Assembly: GCF_014773245.1 (NCBI RefSeq)
Contig: NZ_JACWMX010000003.1
Coordinates: 62,001-126,000, forward strand
Source of the DNA: Mucilaginibacter glaciei
GTDB taxonomy: Bacteria; Bacteroidota; Bacteroidia; Sphingobacteriales; Sphingobacteriaceae
DNA: 64,000 bases
Reading direction: 5' to 3'
In this document: one piece after another, positions 51,702 through 62,200 of the stretch
Layout: each line of letters starts with the position of its first letter
How positions within the stretch are numbered: position 1 is the first letter of the stretch
Notes under the pieces: model-generated
What the model saw: the letters and a program-made list of their open reading frames with translations, nothing else
Database searches by the model: none
Told to the model about the DNA's origin: nothing
Made by a program: the position numbers and the translations under genes

Positions 51702-53351
51702 ATGAAGATCGCATTAGCCCAGCTTAATTACCATATAGGCAACTTTGAATCAAACACCAACAAAATCATAGCCCATATCCATGAGGCAAAGGAAAAAGGT
51801 GCCGACCTGGTTGTTTTTTCGGAATTATGTGTTTGCGGTTACCCCGCACGTGATTTCCTGGAATTCAGGGAGTTTATCAACCTTTGCGAAGAAGCCGCTA
51901 ATAAAATTGCGGAGGAGTGCGTAGGCATTGCCTGTATAATAGGATTGCCTACACCTAACAATAACCCCGAAGGAAAGGACCTTAACAACTCCGCCTACTT
52001 TATTGAAGATGGTAAGGTAAAGGCTATCGTTAATAAAGCACTTTTACCCAACTACGACGTATTTGATGAGTACCGCTATTTTGAACCGTCGACATCGTTT
52101 AACTGTATTAATTTCAAGGGTAAACGTATTGCCCTTACTATTTGCGAGGATCTGTGGAACACCATCGAAAACCCCTTGTACATAACAAGGCCTATGGACG
52201 TGCTTATGAAGCAAAATCCCGATGTGATGATCAATATCGCTGCGTCGCCATTTGCTTATAATCACGATGAAGAACGCATAGATATTTTAAGCGACAATGC
52301 CAGCCGTTATAATTTGCCGCTGTTTTATGTAAACCATGTAGGTGCGCAAACCGAACTAATTTTTGATGGCGGCAGTTTGGTGTTTGACAATCAAGGTAAA
52401 CTGGCCGATGAAATGCCCTATTTTGTTGAGCGCATGGCTTATTACACGCTTGATGATAATGCACAGATCAGCTTTGATCATACCTCAACTATTAAGCCCG
52501 GGCGAGAAAGTAATATTGAGCAGATACACCAAGGTTTGATATTGGGCATTCGCGATTACTTTTATAAGTCGGGCTTTAAGCAGGCCATTTTAGGCTTATC
52601 CGGCGGGATAGATTCTGCCGTGGTTTGTGCCTTAGCTGCCGAAGCACTTGGCGCGGAAAACGTAATGGCGGTGCTGCTGCCGTCCAAATTCTCCAGTGAC
52701 CATTCTATAAAGGATGCAGAGGATCTTGTTACTAACTTAGGCTGTATGAGCCAAACAGTGGCTATCGCTAAAATAACCGATGCCGTTGAAGAGCAATTAC
52801 ACCCTCAGTTTGAAAATCTGCCGTTTAACATTGCCGAAGAGAATATTCAATCGCGTAGTAGAGCGGTAGTGCTCATGGCCATGTGTAATAAGTTTGGGTA
52901 TATTTTGCTGAACACATCCAACAAAAGCGAAGCTGCCGTAGGCTACGGTACTTTATATGGTGATATGTGCGGTGGCATTTCTGTTTTGGGGGATGTTTAC
53001 AAGACCCAGGTTTTTGAACTGGCAAGGCATATCAATAAAGATAAGGAAATCATCCCGATCAATTCTATCATTAAACCACCATCTGCCGAATTGCGGCCCG
53101 GCCAAAAGGATTCTGACTCGTTACCGGAGTATGATATTTTAGATAAAATTATAGAGGAATATGTGGAGCACCGATGCTCGTCGGCAGAGATTGTTAAACT
53201 GGGATACGACGCGCCTACCGTGCAACGGGTGATCCGTTTGATTAACCTGGCCGAGCATAAACGCTACCAAACCCCGCCTATTTTAAGGGTGTCGCCAAAG
53301 GCTTTTGGTATGGGCAGGCGTATGCCAATTGTGGGTAAATATTTGTCGTAA
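51702..53351 (+). CDS. nadE: glutamine-dependent NAD+ synthetase
   Basis: A 549-residue cytoplasmic enzyme making NAD from deamido-NAD, ATP and glutamine. The N-terminal carbon-nitrogen hydrolase domain (1-260) has the Glu in FSELCVCGYP, Lys in KALLPNYDVFDE and nucleophile Cys in LTICEDLW, so ammonia can come from glutamine. The C-terminal synthetase (about 275-549) has the PP-loop LGLSGGIDSAV and NTSNKSEAAVGYGTLYGD. The length agrees with the short glutamine-dependent form. Confidence 0.96.
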   Translation: MKIALAQLNYHIGNFESNTNKIIAHIHEAKEKGADLVVFSELCVCGYPARDFLEFREFINLCEEAANKIAEECVGIACIIGLPTPNNNPEGKDLNNSAYFIEDGKVKAIVNKALLPNYDVFDEYRYFEPSTSFNCINFKGKRIALTICEDLWNTIENPLYITRPMDVLMKQNPDVMINIAASPFAYNHDEERIDILSDNASRYNLPLFYVNHVGAQTELIFDGGSLVFDNQGKLADEMPYFVERMAYYTLDDNAQISFDHTSTIKPGRESNIEQIHQGLILGIRDYFYKSGFKQAILGLSGGIDSAVVCALAAEALGAENVMAVLLPSKFSSDHSIKDAEDLVTNLGCMSQTVAIAKITDAVEEQLHPQFENLPFNIAEENIQSRSRAVVLMAMCNKFGYILLNTSNKSEAAVGYGTLYGDMCGGISVLGDVYKTQVFELARHINKDKEIIPINSIIKPPSAELRPGQKDSDSLPEYDILDKIIEEYVEHRCSSAEIVKLGYDAPTVQRVIRLINLAEHKRYQTPPILRVSPKAFGMGRRMPIVGKYLS

Positions 53352-53436
53352 AATTAATTTTTACATTTAATACTTTTTTGGTTAAACCTTTGTTCAATAG
53401 GTGGTCTAAGACTATATAATTTATTCCTCACGCATC

Positions 53437-54072
53437 ATGAAAAAATATATTCACTTAATGCTGGCAGTAGTTTTGGTTTCGGCACTGTCGGCCTGCAGCA
53501 GCTATAATTATTATACTGCCGCTGCAAATAAAACCAACCTCACACAATATAAAACATTTGCCTGGGCTGCGCAGCGTAAAAACCCCAATAAACAATGGCG
53601 CCCTTTAGATGAGATTGGAAACGGGAAAATACAAGAAGCCACTAAAGTTGCACTGCAGCAAAAGGGGCTGGTATTAGAGCAGCAAAATCCTGATCTGTTA
53701 GTGAGTTATGCTGCGGTTACCGGAAAGGGTACCAAAACCGAATTCTACTCGCCTTACTACGGTGGCTGGGGTTATGGCTTCGGTTACGGTGGTTTTTATC
53801 GCCCGTGGGGATTTGGTTTTGGATATAGTCCGTTTTATGGCGGTTATGGTTTCGGTGGCTATGGTTTCGGTGGAGGCTACGGCCAAAAAGTGCACTATAA
53901 AGAAGGAACCATAATTATCGACCTGATAGATACCAGAACCAACACCATTGTGTGGCGTGGTTATGGTGTAGGCGAATTAACCAACCCTAAGCAAACTATG
54001 CGTGAGATTCCTAAAGTTGTTGAAGGCATCATCAAACAGCTGGAGCTGGCACCTGTCGCAAAAAAATCATAA
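53437..54072 (+). CDS. DUF4136 lipoprotein with Gly/Tyr-rich insert
   Basis: A 211-residue lipoprotein (SALSACSSY, Cys20) of the DUF4136 family. The N-terminal TNLTQYKTFAW, the DLLVSYAA motif and the C-terminal LIDTRTNTIVWRGYGVGEL are typical. Between them (about 105-150) lies a Gly-Tyr-Phe-rich low-complexity loop. Function unknown; the family is common in Bacteroidota envelopes. A terminator follows 34 bases after the stop. Confidence 0.85.
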   Translation: MKKYIHLMLAVVLVSALSACSSYNYYTAAANKTNLTQYKTFAWAAQRKNPNKQWRPLDEIGNGKIQEATKVALQQKGLVLEQQNPDLLVSYAAVTGKGTKTEFYSPYYGGWGYGFGYGGFYRPWGFGFGYSPFYGGYGFGGYGFGGGYGQKVHYKEGTIIIDLIDTRTNTIVWRGYGVGELTNPKQTMREIPKVVEGIIKQLELAPVAKKS

Positions 54073-54106
54073 TGATAATACCCGTGTAAACGGGATGTAG
54101 GATAAC

Positions 54107-54139
54107 AAAGCCACTTCATTTAACTGAGAGTGGCTTTTT
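54107..54139. terminator. intrinsic terminator between convergent genes
   Basis: AAAGCCACT (54107-54115) pairs with AGTGGCTTT (54129-54137), with T-rich sequence after it on the plus strand. It ends the DUF4136 transcript and overlaps the 3' end of the minus-strand small gene at 54120, so it may act in both directions. Confidence 0.7.
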
Positions 54140-54347
54140 GCTTTTTATACAGTTGATAAGCGCCAAATATAGCAGCTGCTAATACTAAAACGTAAACCCA
54201 TGTATCTAAGGGTACCTGGCATGTAGGGTCATCCTCGTCGATAGGTATATCTGGGTTGTTTGGGTCGACCGCACATTGGCTGAACGCGTTAAGGCTAATC
54301 AGCAACAGGAGCATTATGATGAGGGAACATTTTTCTATCCTTGCCAT
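54120..54347 (-). CDS. small membrane protein with VPLDTWVYVLV signature (first copy)
   Basis: A 75-residue protein: signal peptide (about 1-24, ending AFSQ) and a short acidic Asp/Pro/Asn linker containing two Cys. A single transmembrane helix opening with VPLDTWVYVLV follows, continuing to FGAYQLYKKQK at the C-terminus. The same design occurs at 58982-59212 with near-identity from VPLD to the basic tail. It starts 5 bases after the stop of the giant T9SS protein, so the two are co-transcribed. Role unknown; anchoring, processing or assembly of the surface protein are possible. Confidence 0.75.
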   Translation of the reverse strand: MARIEKCSLIIMLLLLISLNAFSQCAVDPNNPDIPIDEDDPTCQVPLDTWVYVLVLAAAIFGAYQLYKKQKATLS

Positions 54348-54352
54348 ATCCT

Positions 54353-57300
54353 TTAATTTTTAATGAATTTGGTGGTGGCTAATTTTTTATTGGTGGTAGT
54401 TTCAAAAACGTCAATGATGTATACGCCCGGCTGAAGGCCGGTAACATTTTGCTGAAATTGTTGTGCGGCGGAAAAATTGCCCTTCCTGATTATCTTGCCG
54501 TTAGCGTTCACGATATGCAGCTCGACCGGCGCAATAACACTTTTTGTGATAATCACATTAATGCTTTCACTTGCCGGGTTAGGGTAAACCATTATGCCAC
54601 CGGTAATAGCAGGTTTAGCTATGGCTGACGGTTTTGTTATCGTCAACAGATCTGAGTAGGTAACTACATCGGCAACATCCGCTTGCTTAATGCGGTAAAT
54701 GTTGTCAATGCCCAGGTCGGCGTTATCATCATTGTAAGTATAGCCCCCCTTGTTTGCAGATTGAATGGTAGCGAGCGTTACAAAACTATTGCCGCCGTCT
54801 GTACTCTTTTGTACGCTAAAGGTTACCACATCGCTTTCGTTTTGTGTTTCCCAATCAAGCTGAATACTGTTTGGTGTTTTATTGCCCGTTAACCGTACAA
54901 ATTTGTAAGGCCCTGTAACATCGGTATGCACCACCAACGAAAAGCGGTTTGCGCCATAAGTAGTTGGATCTGCCCGGTTAATGTTGAAATTATAAGTAGG
55001 ATGGGCGGTAATTTCGAGCGAATCTTTCGTAAAGGCATCTTTTAAAAAGATGCGGTAGTGGCTGTCAATGGTTTCTGCCCCTGTAAATTGTATCTGATAA
55101 ATACCTGTAGAAGAAGCTTCGGCGTATAGGCTTACCGATTTTATGGTACGCAAACTGCCCATATTATTGATAACACAAGGGCTACCATCGGCGGTGTTGC
55201 TGTACATGAAAATGAGTTGGCTTGGCGCAGTAAGGTAAACAACGTCCTCATTTTCATTAAGGTTGTTGCTGGAGGCTTCTTTGAAGTTGATGAGGGTTTC
55301 GTTGTACAAAATACTGTCTTGTACCAGTTTTATTCTTAACGAAGGGTTTTTAAGGGCAATTGAAAATACGGTAGGGATATTCGCCACCGCCGGATAGGCT
55401 ACCTTGGCCGCTTCCTTAAATGTTACCGTTGCAGAGGAATTTGTGGCTTTCACAAAAAAGCCTTCTCCCGATAAGGCATACCGACTGCCGCCATTCAATG
55501 CCGAACCGTCTATATTACTGGCACCGCTGCCCGTTCCTGATAATTGATAGGTGCCGAAACCAAGCCCGTTTACGTTATTTAACGTGTAAATTGTGGGCCG
55601 GGTACCCGCCATATTGGTAAGAACTATCTTTTCAAGATCAATAGTAGAGGGGTAGGGGTTGCCAACCAGGTTAAAACCATTCTTATTGCCCGGGTTATTT
55701 GTAAACGATAGCGCAGACGAAAAAGAGGTAACTGTTTGTATGTTACTTGGCGCAACAGCCGTATTTTTAATATTATAATAAGTGGCTGCCGAAGTAAATA
55801 CCGGCCTTTGCACCAATACATCGCCGGTAACAATTTTACCCGTAAACCTTATCGTAGTATTATTTGGATTGGGATATGGCGGTATAAATGAATTGCCTGA
55901 TGTATTACCAGCCTGTGTGAGTACTCTGTCGCCTCTAAAAAAGAACAGGACGCCGTTTCCCATCGGGATATACTCGTTGATACTCGCCCATCCCTTGTAA
56001 TCGCTGCCGATAACGTTCCTCGTGGTTGGGTCTATGTCCGATTCCTTATAAACCAAGGGGGCCGAATTATTATTTGGTGACGCATCGAACCCATTATTAT
56101 TCACAGCTCCCGTGGTAAAGCTGGAGTTACCCGGGCCTGATACTAAGGTTGTTTTTATCGGCTCGATAAAGTCATAGCTGTCAATAGCGCCCGGCGACTG
56201 TGAAGAGACCGGAGCGGAGAGCAAGCGGTAACCCCGCCGGTTAGCCCCGCCGGGGATATAACGCTCCGCGAAAACGTTACCTGTAACTGTACCGCTGCCC
56301 GCATAAGTGGGTACCGAAGCCGTTAATGTAGCTGTGCTTTTTAGAGTAAGTGCACCGTTGCCAGCATTATCAATAGCCAAACCACCGGCTGTTAAGGTTA
56401 ATGTATTGTAAACATCAAGTGGCCCGCCGGTTATCCTCACAATTCCCGATGAAGCTGTGTTATTTACTATAAAACTGCCAAATTGGGCGGTGCCGGCCGT
56501 ATTTGTGCCGGTATATAGCTGCGGGGTGAATGTTCCGTTCCAGGCAATGGTTGATGTATTAGCTACTGCGGCTGTATTCATAGTGCCGCTGTTGTATACA
56601 TTACAACCCACAGTTAATGTAAACGTACCTAGATTTAAGCTGGAGCCGGATGCAATAGTTACCCCATAATAAGCCCCATTAGCCGTTAATATAGGCTTAT
56701 TGGTTACACTCGGGATATTTAGACTGGCGGTGCCATCTGAAGGCGGGGCAGCGGATGCAACCGGGTTGCCCGATGCTGGAGTGCGCCAATTACCTGCAAC
56801 GTTTACATCGGTGCTTGTTGTGCCTGTCCAGGTGTAAACAATTGATCCGCCTATAGCCGCAGCGTTTGCAACATTGCCTACTATGGTACCTGTACTGGTA
56901 GTAAAGGTCAGATAGTTTAACTGATTAAAATACTCGGCCTTTATCCAATCACCTGTTTTGGCAGTATTCGATATCCGGGCTTCGTCAATAATTCCATTAA
57001 ACCACCAATTAAAACCGCCCTCGCCTACACCGATGTACAGCGGGTTTAATGAACTTGGCGACGTGTTTGTTGTCAATACTTTGTTAGCAATACCGTCAGT
57101 ATACGTGCGTAGCGTATTATCGGTAGTATTAAATACGCCCTGTACATAATGCCAGCCGGTAGTGGTAAAGGCAGGGGCGGCAGGTGTGCTGGTTCTGTTT
57201 ATTTGTGGCGATTCGGCTTCTATTGTATTATCAGTATAAACCCCCAGTTTATATCCACCGCTGGCACTACCGGTAGCTATTTGGTTGGTCATGATCTTTT

Positions 57301-58810
57301 GATCGATGCCGGTAGCGTTTAGTTTGATCCATGCCGATAGCGTAAACGAAGAAGAAATGTTTACTGCATTGGCGGCTACCCGCGTATTGGTGCCGTTAAA
57401 AGTGTAGGCGTTGCTACCAATAATACCTGTTGTGTTGCTTGCAGCCGTAAGGTTACTGGTTGTACCGGTATGCAGGTTGGCGGTTGCATCGGCAGTGGTG
57501 CTACCTGCTGCCGCGGCTTCGCTAAAGTGGTAAACAGCCTGGTAGTCGGTTGGCCAGGTGGCATTACCAAAACTGGTGTTGTGCGCCGGTATTAATGATC
57601 CGAAATAGAAGGTTAAGTTAGTGGTAGTTGTATTTAAAACAGGTACTTGTACCCAGGCAAGCAAAGTGCCTGTGCTGGCGTCAAAGCTTTCTACCTGGTA
57701 AAATAACTCGTTAGTGCCGCCAACTGCAGTAAAGGCAAAGTCGTAACCGTTTGTACCCCCTGTTGGGAATTTAACGTTAGTGGCACAATTAACGCCCGAT
57801 TTAAGCGCATCTTCTTTGATATAAACCAGTACCGGAAAATTGCTAACCGCTCCAACCATGCCCGCCCCCGTTTCATTTAAAGTAATAGATTGACTAAATG
57901 CGTAATTGCCCGACGCTACTGTTTTAGTAACCGTAACGGTTTGAGTGGCGGTACTTGTACACCCACCGGCATTGGTTGCCGTAACTGTGATCAGTTTTGC
58001 TCCAGCTGTAGCCCATGATACAGAAAAAGGCCCGTTGCCGGTACCGGTAGCAGGCGTGCCGCCTGAAAAATCCCAACTGTAAGTTAAACCGGCCACGGGT
58101 GTAAGAGTTATAGTGGCATTAGCACCTGTAGCAACCGTTGACGTAGCAGTGAACACAGGTGTGGCGGGAGAGGTGCTGGCAGTAATTGTTACCGCTGTAC
58201 GAAAGCTTTCAAAAGTGCCAGATTTATAACTAACGTAATAAGTGGTATTTGCGGTGACAACCGGAGTTATAATTGTACTGCCACTGGTAGATGATAGCAA
58301 AGTACCGCCTGCCGACGCCGTATAGAGATTGTATGTGCCTCCTGCTGGCAATCCACCAGATACAGATATGGTCGCTGGGCTGCCTATACAAGTTGCCGGG
58401 GCGGTTGCGCTTGGTGCGGCCGGCACAATAACAATAGCGGTTGAAGTGCTTATTGGAGTTTGTGGAACTACCGTAAACGTGTAGCTCATGGTAGCCGTAA
58501 GCGTATAGTTACCAATGGCTAACGTAGATGTGTTGAATGAGCCCGTGTACGAACCACCTGTGCCCGTTACAGCACTAAGTGGCGGTAATGTATAAACTAC
58601 ACTGGTAACAAACCCAATACCCGGATTTGCATTTGCGCTTACGGGGATAGGAGTGCCCACACCATAAGTGGCCGGGTTAGTTGCGGGCGAAGTTATGGTG
58701 ATACTTTGTGCATTGCCATGTATGCAAATGCCCAAGAATAAGCCAAGGAGAATAACTATTCTTAAGTAGGACTTTACGATTGAACTGCACTCATCGGGTG
58801 GTAAAAGCAT
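54353..58810 (-). CDS. giant T9SS-secreted surface protein with DUF2341 and LamG domains
   Basis: A 1485-residue protein starting at ATG 58810 (signal peptide about 14-35, ending HGNAQ). It has N-terminal Ig-like/PKD-type repeats (about 40-290), a DUF2341 domain (about 305-425, VSNFPVLVYIKEDAL), a LamG/concanavalin-like domain (about 430-640, VYHFSE...YTFNGTNTRV), a beta-helix-like region with many T/N/G (about 690-860) and a long beta-rich stalk. A T9SS type A sorting domain occupies the last 75 residues (MVYPNPASESINVII, LQPGVYIIDV, TTKFIKN). It is likely a cell-surface adhesin or carbohydrate-binding protein. Confidence 0.85.
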   Translation of the reverse strand: MLLPPDECSSIVKSYLRIVILLGLFLGICIHGNAQSITITSPATNPATYGVGTPIPVSANANPGIGFVTSVVYTLPPLSAVTGTGGSYTGSFNTSTLAIGNYTLTATMSYTFTVVPQTPISTSTAIVIVPAAPSATAPATCIGSPATISVSGGLPAGGTYNLYTASAGGTLLSSTSGSTIITPVVTANTTYYVSYKSGTFESFRTAVTITASTSPATPVFTATSTVATGANATITLTPVAGLTYSWDFSGGTPATGTGNGPFSVSWATAGAKLITVTATNAGGCTSTATQTVTVTKTVASGNYAFSQSITLNETGAGMVGAVSNFPVLVYIKEDALKSGVNCATNVKFPTGGTNGYDFAFTAVGGTNELFYQVESFDASTGTLLAWVQVPVLNTTTTNLTFYFGSLIPAHNTSFGNATWPTDYQAVYHFSEAAAAGSTTADATANLHTGTTSNLTAASNTTGIIGSNAYTFNGTNTRVAANAVNISSSFTLSAWIKLNATGIDQKIMTNQIATGSASGGYKLGVYTDNTIEAESPQINRTSTPAAPAFTTTGWHYVQGVFNTTDNTLRTYTDGIANKVLTTNTSPSSLNPLYIGVGEGGFNWWFNGIIDEARISNTAKTGDWIKAEYFNQLNYLTFTTSTGTIVGNVANAAAIGGSIVYTWTGTTSTDVNVAGNWRTPASGNPVASAAPPSDGTASLNIPSVTNKPILTANGAYYGVTIASGSSLNLGTFTLTVGCNVYNSGTMNTAAVANTSTIAWNGTFTPQLYTGTNTAGTAQFGSFIVNNTASSGIVRITGGPLDVYNTLTLTAGGLAIDNAGNGALTLKSTATLTASVPTYAGSGTVTGNVFAERYIPGGANRRGYRLLSAPVSSQSPGAIDSYDFIEPIKTTLVSGPGNSSFTTGAVNNNGFDASPNNNSAPLVYKESDIDPTTRNVIGSDYKGWASINEYIPMGNGVLFFFRGDRVLTQAGNTSGNSFIPPYPNPNNTTIRFTGKIVTGDVLVQRPVFTSAATYYNIKNTAVAPSNIQTVTSFSSALSFTNNPGNKNGFNLVGNPYPSTIDLEKIVLTNMAGTRPTIYTLNNVNGLGFGTYQLSGTGSGASNIDGSALNGGSRYALSGEGFFVKATNSSATVTFKEAAKVAYPAVANIPTVFSIALKNPSLRIKLVQDSILYNETLINFKEASSNNLNENEDVVYLTAPSQLIFMYSNTADGSPCVINNMGSLRTIKSVSLYAEASSTGIYQIQFTGAETIDSHYRIFLKDAFTKDSLEITAHPTYNFNINRADPTTYGANRFSLVVHTDVTGPYKFVRLTGNKTPNSIQLDWETQNESDVVTFSVQKSTDGGNSFVTLATIQSANKGGYTYNDDNADLGIDNIYRIKQADVADVVTYSDLLTITKPSAIAKPAITGGIMVYPNPASESINVIITKSVIAPVELHIVNANGKIIRKGNFSAAQQFQQNVTGLQPGVYIIDVFETTTNKKLATTKFIKN

Positions 58811-58922
58811 GTAAGCATTGTATATCTTCGATACACAAGTTACAAACCGAGGGGAGCGCACAACCCCACGCTCTACTGTTAGTTTTAAATAATACTAATA
58901 AATATTTGGCCTGAAAAAGGAA

Positions 58923-58963
58923 ATGCCTTGTAACTAACTGTTAATTTGTTAATTACAAGGCAT
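58923..58963 (-). terminator. inverted repeat after the second small membrane gene
   Basis: A perfect 11-base inverted repeat (58923-58933 and 58953-58963) with a 19-base loop, followed on the minus strand by a T-rich stretch. It lies 18 bases after the stop of the 58982 gene and separates it from the next giant gene's promoter region. Confidence 0.6.
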
Positions 58964-58981
58964 AATTAATGCTGTTTAAAA

Positions 58982-59212
58982 TTATGCTGCTAACGCTTTA
59001 TTATTTTTATAAAGCCTGTAAGCGCCAAAGATAAGTGCAGCAACAACTAATACATAAACCCAGGTATCAAGTGGGACAGGGCATGCCCCAACATCTTCTG
59101 GATCTGCATCTCCGCCGCAAGGGTTAGGATCAATATCACCTTGAGCTAATGCAAAAGAAATATTAAGAATCACTATTGAAATTGTAAACAAAATCTTTTT
59201 AATTATACTCAT
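58982..59212 (-). CDS. small membrane protein with VPLDTWVYVLV signature (second copy)
   Basis: A 76-residue paralogue of the protein at 54120-54347: signal peptide (about 1-23, ending ALAQ), an acidic Asp/Pro/Gly linker with two Cys, and a transmembrane helix beginning VPLDTWVYVLV. It ends in FGAYRLYKNNK. The helix and tail are nearly identical between copies while signal peptides and linkers differ, which points to selection on the membrane part. It starts 6 bases after the stop of the second giant protein. Confidence 0.75.
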   Translation of the reverse strand: MSIIKKILFTISIVILNISFALAQGDIDPNPCGGDADPEDVGACPVPLDTWVYVLVVAALIFGAYRLYKNNKALAA

Positions 59213-59218
59213 TTAGTG

Positions 59219-62200
59219 TTATAGCTTGATGAATTTATTATTGCCTACAATTTCTTTTGTCAGATTATTTATTAATTGAACAAAATAAGTTCCGGGCTTT
59301 AAGCCGGCAATATTGTCTCGCCAAGTTAATTGTGTGGATGTTGCAGTTTTAACAACCCTTCCCACACCATCTGTGATTTTTATAGTATAGCTTGGAGTAA
59401 TTGTTAAAGGCGCATTAATAGCGACGTTTATGATGTCTGCAGTAGGATTTGGATATACGCTTAACATATTATTGATAACGTTTCCCGATGTATTTGAATA
59501 CATTAAAGTTGCTATTTTCGAATAAGTGACCGTTCCGTCGAAGTCTTCTTCTTTCAAGCGGTATTGGTTCAGCCCTATAATTGGCGAATTGTCCAGGAAG
59601 TAATAATTTCCTAAATTGTTTGATTTTACATCTCCTAAAACTTCAAACGTTTTGCCGTTATCAATACTTCTTTCAACCACAAACTTGGTGTAGTCAAATT
59701 CGTTCTCGGTGGTCCATGCTATTTTAGCACCGCTAAGTATTTTATTAGCAGTGAAGTCGAGCATTCTCAAAATCTTATTTTGATTTTTTCGGATAATTAT
59801 TTGAAACCTGTTTTTTCCAAAAGTGGCTGCGTTTGTCCTGTCTAAATTAAAGTTATAAGTAGAATGAGCTCGTAAATCTAAAGAGTCGTTTTTTAACTTG
59901 TCCATCAACCAAACATCGTATAACGAAGGTATTCCCTGTATATCGTTTAGTTGTAACTGATATATCCCGGTTACATTTCCGTTAACTGATAATGGCACAA
60001 TTTGGGCATTTGTACTTGGCAATGGCATTGTGCTAACCGCTAATGCTACATCGTCTTTTGAGTAAGCAGATAAGCTTTCAAAAGCGCCACTACCACCTAA
60101 ATCGATACCATCTTCTTCTTCGATATACTTTTCACTTGCACCTTTTTTGAAAGACAAAATAACGTTGTCGTGGTTGGTTGAATCTATAGCCAACCTGATT
60201 CTCATAAAGCCGCCTTTATCTGATTCAGTTGTTGAAGCACTACTTAGCAATAGATTTGTGGCGGCAGTTAATTGTGTTGTTGTTTTTGCCGCCTCTTTAA
60301 ATGTAAATGTAGCAGGAGCGGTTGTTACGCGTATAAAAAATGCCTGCCCGCTGGTAATGATACCTTCGTTACTGCCACCAGTGCCGTTACCACCAGCGGT
60401 ACCCCTTACGTAGGTATCATATTGATTAGTTTTTGGATTGAACTGATAAATACTTGTAGAAATAGTTCCGGTTGTTGTATAGCCTGCGCTATTATCCCAA
60501 TCTATTGATGATGCGTAGGGGTTACCTGCCAGCTGCAAACCGTAAGATGCAACTGCACTAAGAGCACTACGCGTTAATGTAACTGAATTATTAGTCCAGT
60601 TTATAAGTTTAATATCACCTTGATTAAGTGTGCCTGTGTTTGAAAAAACAACATTTTCTGGCGCTACGTATGGTGAAACTATTTTTGCAGTTGTATTATT
60701 AATCCTGTCTCCTCTAAAGTAAAATAAGTAACCCATACCTGCATATAAATATGCTGTAGACGGTGTTCCTGTAACATTGAGTACAGGTGCACCAATTGCA
60801 GTTATTGGCCTAAAATTGCTGCTTGTAAAAGAAGTACTGGTGCCAGCAAAGTCTTCACGGTATAAATATAACGTTGGGTTACCAGTTGCAGTAGGCGTAT
60901 TTGTACATCCCGTACAAGACGTCAAACCGGTTACAATTGCACTTAAAGGCACATACGTTAGCGAGGAAACCGGAAAAGTGGCATTTGTACCCGTAGATAC
61001 AGGAGATGACATTATACGATAATTTCTGTAAGTATAGTTTCCGCGGGTAGTATTGTATGCAGGCGCGGCCGAACTTGATCCAGTTACATACCGCTGCACT
61101 TGGTAATTACCACTAAATGTAGTCGCGCTTGGAACAGGGCCGATAGTTGCCGAGCCCGATGCATCAGATTTTAAGATAAAGGTACCACTATTTGCGACCG
61201 TTCCGCTGGTTACATTTAATGCTGATGTAGATGCCATGGTAAATATGCCGGCATTTGTTAAAGCAGCACTTCCTGTCATATTTAATATTGAACCTGCGCC
61301 TAAGTTTGAAGTTAAAGCAGCATTAGTCAATGCGACAGCTCCACCGTTGATGGTTGCAACTGTATTTGCGGTGGTGGTTAAGCTATTACTAAGAGTCAGA
61401 GTTTTACTATTTAACGCCAATACGGGTGTGGCATTTCCATCAAAAGTTAATGCACCTACTGTTAAACTTGCAGATAAGATAGGTAAACGCGTATTCGCGT
61501 TAGGAATGTAAATGTTGGCTGCCGGGCTGGCTGCGTTCGGTGCGGTGGTTATAGTGTTATTATTAAGCGTTAAATAATTATTTGCAGCATTGAAGTCAGC
61601 GCTGTTTGTGCCAACCCATTTGTAAGTTGTTAAAACCGTAAAAGATACGCCGGTTATGTTGCCGGATGATGCGTATTGTTTATATGGATTTGCTTCGGTA
61701 AAAGCATTGGTAGCTGTTGATAAAGAAAAATTGAGAGGCCCTGTACCCGCATTGGTATTAGTTAGGTTGCCAAGCAAAAAATAATAAAACGTGCTGCTAC
61801 CTGTATAACTATTGAAATTCTCCGTCATCCCGGTAACTGCCGTATTGGTTCCGTTAAAGGCAACTGTAGCGGTTATGGGTTGCGCATCAGAAAAATATTG
61901 GGTAGTAGATCTGTATATCTGTCCGTTTTGAAAATATGGGTTAACGCTAATGTTGCTGGGTATATCAAATTGATTGATAGTGAAAACACCATCAACCACC
62001 ATCTTAAAACTGAAGAGTACGATGTTTGTTTGACCATACGAAAGCGACCCGCTGGTTATACCATTTGCCGTAAAATTATTATCGGTTGATGTGAGCGTTG
62101 GCGGCGCAATGGTAAAGGTAGTTCCTGTAATGTTAACATTCGGGCTTATGTTGGTAGTGCTTGTGGTTAGGGCGTTAGTTTGGGATGTAGCAAAGCTAAA

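Noticed and set aside
53730..53890. Gly/Tyr-coding repetitive stretch with open frames in several phases
   Set aside because: It is low-complexity coding sequence within the DUF4136 lipoprotein; the other frames are shadows.
58811..58861. Upstream 17 codons of the first giant protein
   Set aside because: They do not belong to the signal peptide; ATG 58810 gives a normal signal peptide.
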